Shown here piece by piece: positions 62,728 to 64,000 of a stretch of 64,000 nucleotides of DNA. The notes beneath the pieces were generated by a model. The model was given only the letters and a program-made list of their open reading frames with translations, made no database searches and was not told the DNA's origin. Location of the stretch: the NCBI RefSeq assembly GCF_905220995.1, contig NZ_CAJNBJ010000017.1, positions 248,001 through 312,000 on the forward strand, given 5' to 3'. Every line of letters starts with the position of its first letter. Positions within the stretch are counted from its first letter, which is position 1. The position numbers and the translations under genes are program-made. This DNA is from Nitrospira defluvii. GTDB lineage: Bacteria; Nitrospirota; Nitrospiria; Nitrospirales; Nitrospiraceae.

Positions 62728-64000
62728 TCCTCGCCCACCCTCAGGATGGCGAGAAACGCCTCTTGCGGCACTTCCACGCGGCCCACCGCCTTCATGCGCT
62801 TCTTACCTTCCTTCTGCTTCTCCCACAGTTTTCGCTTACGGGAAATGTCGCCGCCGTAGCATTTGGCCGTGACATTCTTCTTGATGGCGCCGATGGTTTC
62901 GCGCGCGATGATCTTGTTGCCGATGGCCGCCTGAATCGCGATCTCGAACATTTGCTTCGGAATCAGTTCCTTCATTTTCTCGGCGACTTGCCGTCCACGT
63001 TGATAGGCCCGTTCCTTGTGCGTGATGAACGAGAGGGCGTCGACCGGCTCGCCGTTGAGCAGAATGTCGAGGCGGACCAACTCGGATTCCCGATACCCGA
63101 GGAGTTCGTAGTCGAGTGACGCATATCCCTGGGTCTTGGACTTCAGCTTGTCGTAAAAATCCAGGATGACTTCATTGAGCGGCAGTTCATAGGTGACGAC
63201 CACGCGGGTCGGGTCTAAATAGTGGATGCTCCGCTGGATGCCGCGCCGTTCCTGACACAGTTGCAACAAGGCGCCGAGATACCGTTCCGGAGCGATCAGT
63301 GTGGCCAGAATGAATGGTTCTTCGAACGACTCGATGGAACTGGGCTCCGGCAGATCCGCCGGGTTGTTCAGCTCCAGCACGTCGCCGCTGGTGGTGAGGA
63401 TCCGGTAGATGACGGTCGGGGCAGTCGTAATGAGCGTCAGTCCGTACTCGCGTTCCAGGCGTTCTTGAATGATCTCCATGTGCAACAAGCCAAGGAAGCC
63501 ACAGCGGAACCCGAACCCGAGCGCCAGCGAGGTTTCCGGCTCATAGATGAACGAGGAGTCATTCAGCCGCAGTTTGAGCAGGGCGTCGCGCAGGTCTTCG
63601 TAGCGGGCGGTATCTGTGGAATAGAGGCCGCAAAAGACCAGCGGCTTCACCTCCTTATAGCCGGGAAACGGCTGATCGGTCGGTCGGGCGGCGTCGGTGA
63701 TGGTATCGCCGATCTTCACGTCGGCCACCTCTTTCATATTCGCGCAGAGATACCCGACCTCACCGGTCAGCAGTTGCGTGCCCTTGGTTCGTTTGGGGGT
63801 GAACTGTCCGACTTCCGTCACTTCAAACAGGCGATCGTTCGACATCACTTTGATTTTCATACCCGGGCGTACGGCGCCGTCGATGATGCGAGTCAACACG
63901 ATCACACCCTGATAGTTGTCGAACCAGGAATCAAAGATGAGCGCCTTGAGCGGACGCGAGGGGTCGCCGGACGGGGGCGGAATCCGCTTCACGATCGCCT
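62724..64000 (-). CDS. lepA: Elongation factor 4 (LepA), N-terminus beyond window
   Basis: The C-terminal about 425 residues of LepA: part of domain II ([16 protein letters not shown]), then domains III, V and the unique C-terminal domain ([20 protein letters not shown], ending QEAFLAIL). The GTP-binding N-terminus lies outside the right edge. Back-translocation GTPase. Confidence 0.95.
   Translation of the reverse strand, partial: AIVKRIPPPSGDPSRPLKALIFDSWFDNYQGVIVLTRIIDGAVRPGMKIKVMSNDRLFEVTEVGQFTPKRTKGTQLLTGEVGYLCANMKEVADVKIGDTITDAARPTDQPFPGYKEVKPLVFCGLYSTDTARYEDLRDALLKLRLNDSSFIYEPETSLALGFGFRCGFLGLLHMEIIQERLEREYGLTLITTAPTVIYRILTTSGDVLELNNPADLPEPSSIESFEEPFILATLIAPERYLGALLQLCQERRGIQRSIHYLDPTRVVVTYELPLNEVILDFYDKLKSKTQGYASLDYELLGYRESELVRLDILLNGEPVDALSFITHKERAYQRGRQVAEKMKELIPKQMFEIAIQAAIGNKIIARETIGAIKKNVTAKCYGGDISRKRKLWEKQKEGKKRMKAVGRVEVPQEAFLAILRVGEE

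Overview
The window looks like a chromosome segment of a Gram-negative, LPS-making bacterium, most likely of the Nitrospira lineage. That assignment is an inference from gene style and order, not from a marker gene. It has two parts. From about 54.2 kb to the right edge is core chromosome, all on the minus strand and tightly packed: lepA (cut by the edge), lepB, rfaE1, kdsB, pyrG, kdsA, kdsD, pgsA and two tandem plsY genes. These serve lipid A/Kdo/heptose synthesis, phospholipid synthesis, protein export and CTP supply. From 0 to about 53.4 kb is an accessory metal, metalloid and halide resistance region.

Region by region. 0-0.8 kb: a MerR regulator followed by a 37-residue Cys-rich membrane micropeptide. 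0.9-6.1 kb: a minus-strand gene run headed by a fluoride riboswitch with its own terminator, including a dynamin-like GTPase and a HEAT-repeat protein. 6.4-11.2 kb: a second fluoride-riboswitch operon with an ABC-exporter-like protein whose ATPase motifs are degraded, two paralogous cation/proton antiporters and a universal stress protein. 11.4-17.7 kb: arsenic genes (arsR, acr3, a Pit phosphate transporter, two small membrane proteins, arsI, arsC) with TauE- and YnfA-type membrane proteins around them. 17.8-28.3 kb: a CDF exporter, a complete heavy-metal RND system and several secreted or lipoprotein genes. 28.4-34 kb: an IS200-like element, a cupredoxin-fused copper P-type ATPase, CopZ, a CorE-like sigma factor with a Cys-rich tail, an AhpD-like protein, a mercury-type MerR and a divergent 28-residue Cys micropeptide. 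34-44.3 kb: a Cus-type Cu/Ag RND system with Met-rich accessory proteins, a dihaem cytochrome and a glycosyltransferase.

44.5-53.4 kb is a graveyard of mobile elements. A complete mer operon (merR, merT, merP, merF, merA) lies between IS21-type ends built of 23-bp-spaced repeats, starts TG and ends CA, is flanked by a perfect 6-bp target duplication and splits a reading frame that rejoins in phase when the unit is removed. It carries no transposase. Next to it an IS3-family element is itself split by a group II intron, and that IS3 element truncates an IS21 istB remnant whose right end has the same layout as the mer unit.

The strongest candidates for something new are: the paired fluoride-riboswitch operons with a dead-looking ABC protein and a dynamin-like GTPase; the mer passenger unit with IS21-type ends; and two micropeptide genes with near-perfect Shine-Dalgarno sequences, each tied to a MerR-type promoter. 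No tRNA, rRNA or CRISPR array was seen.
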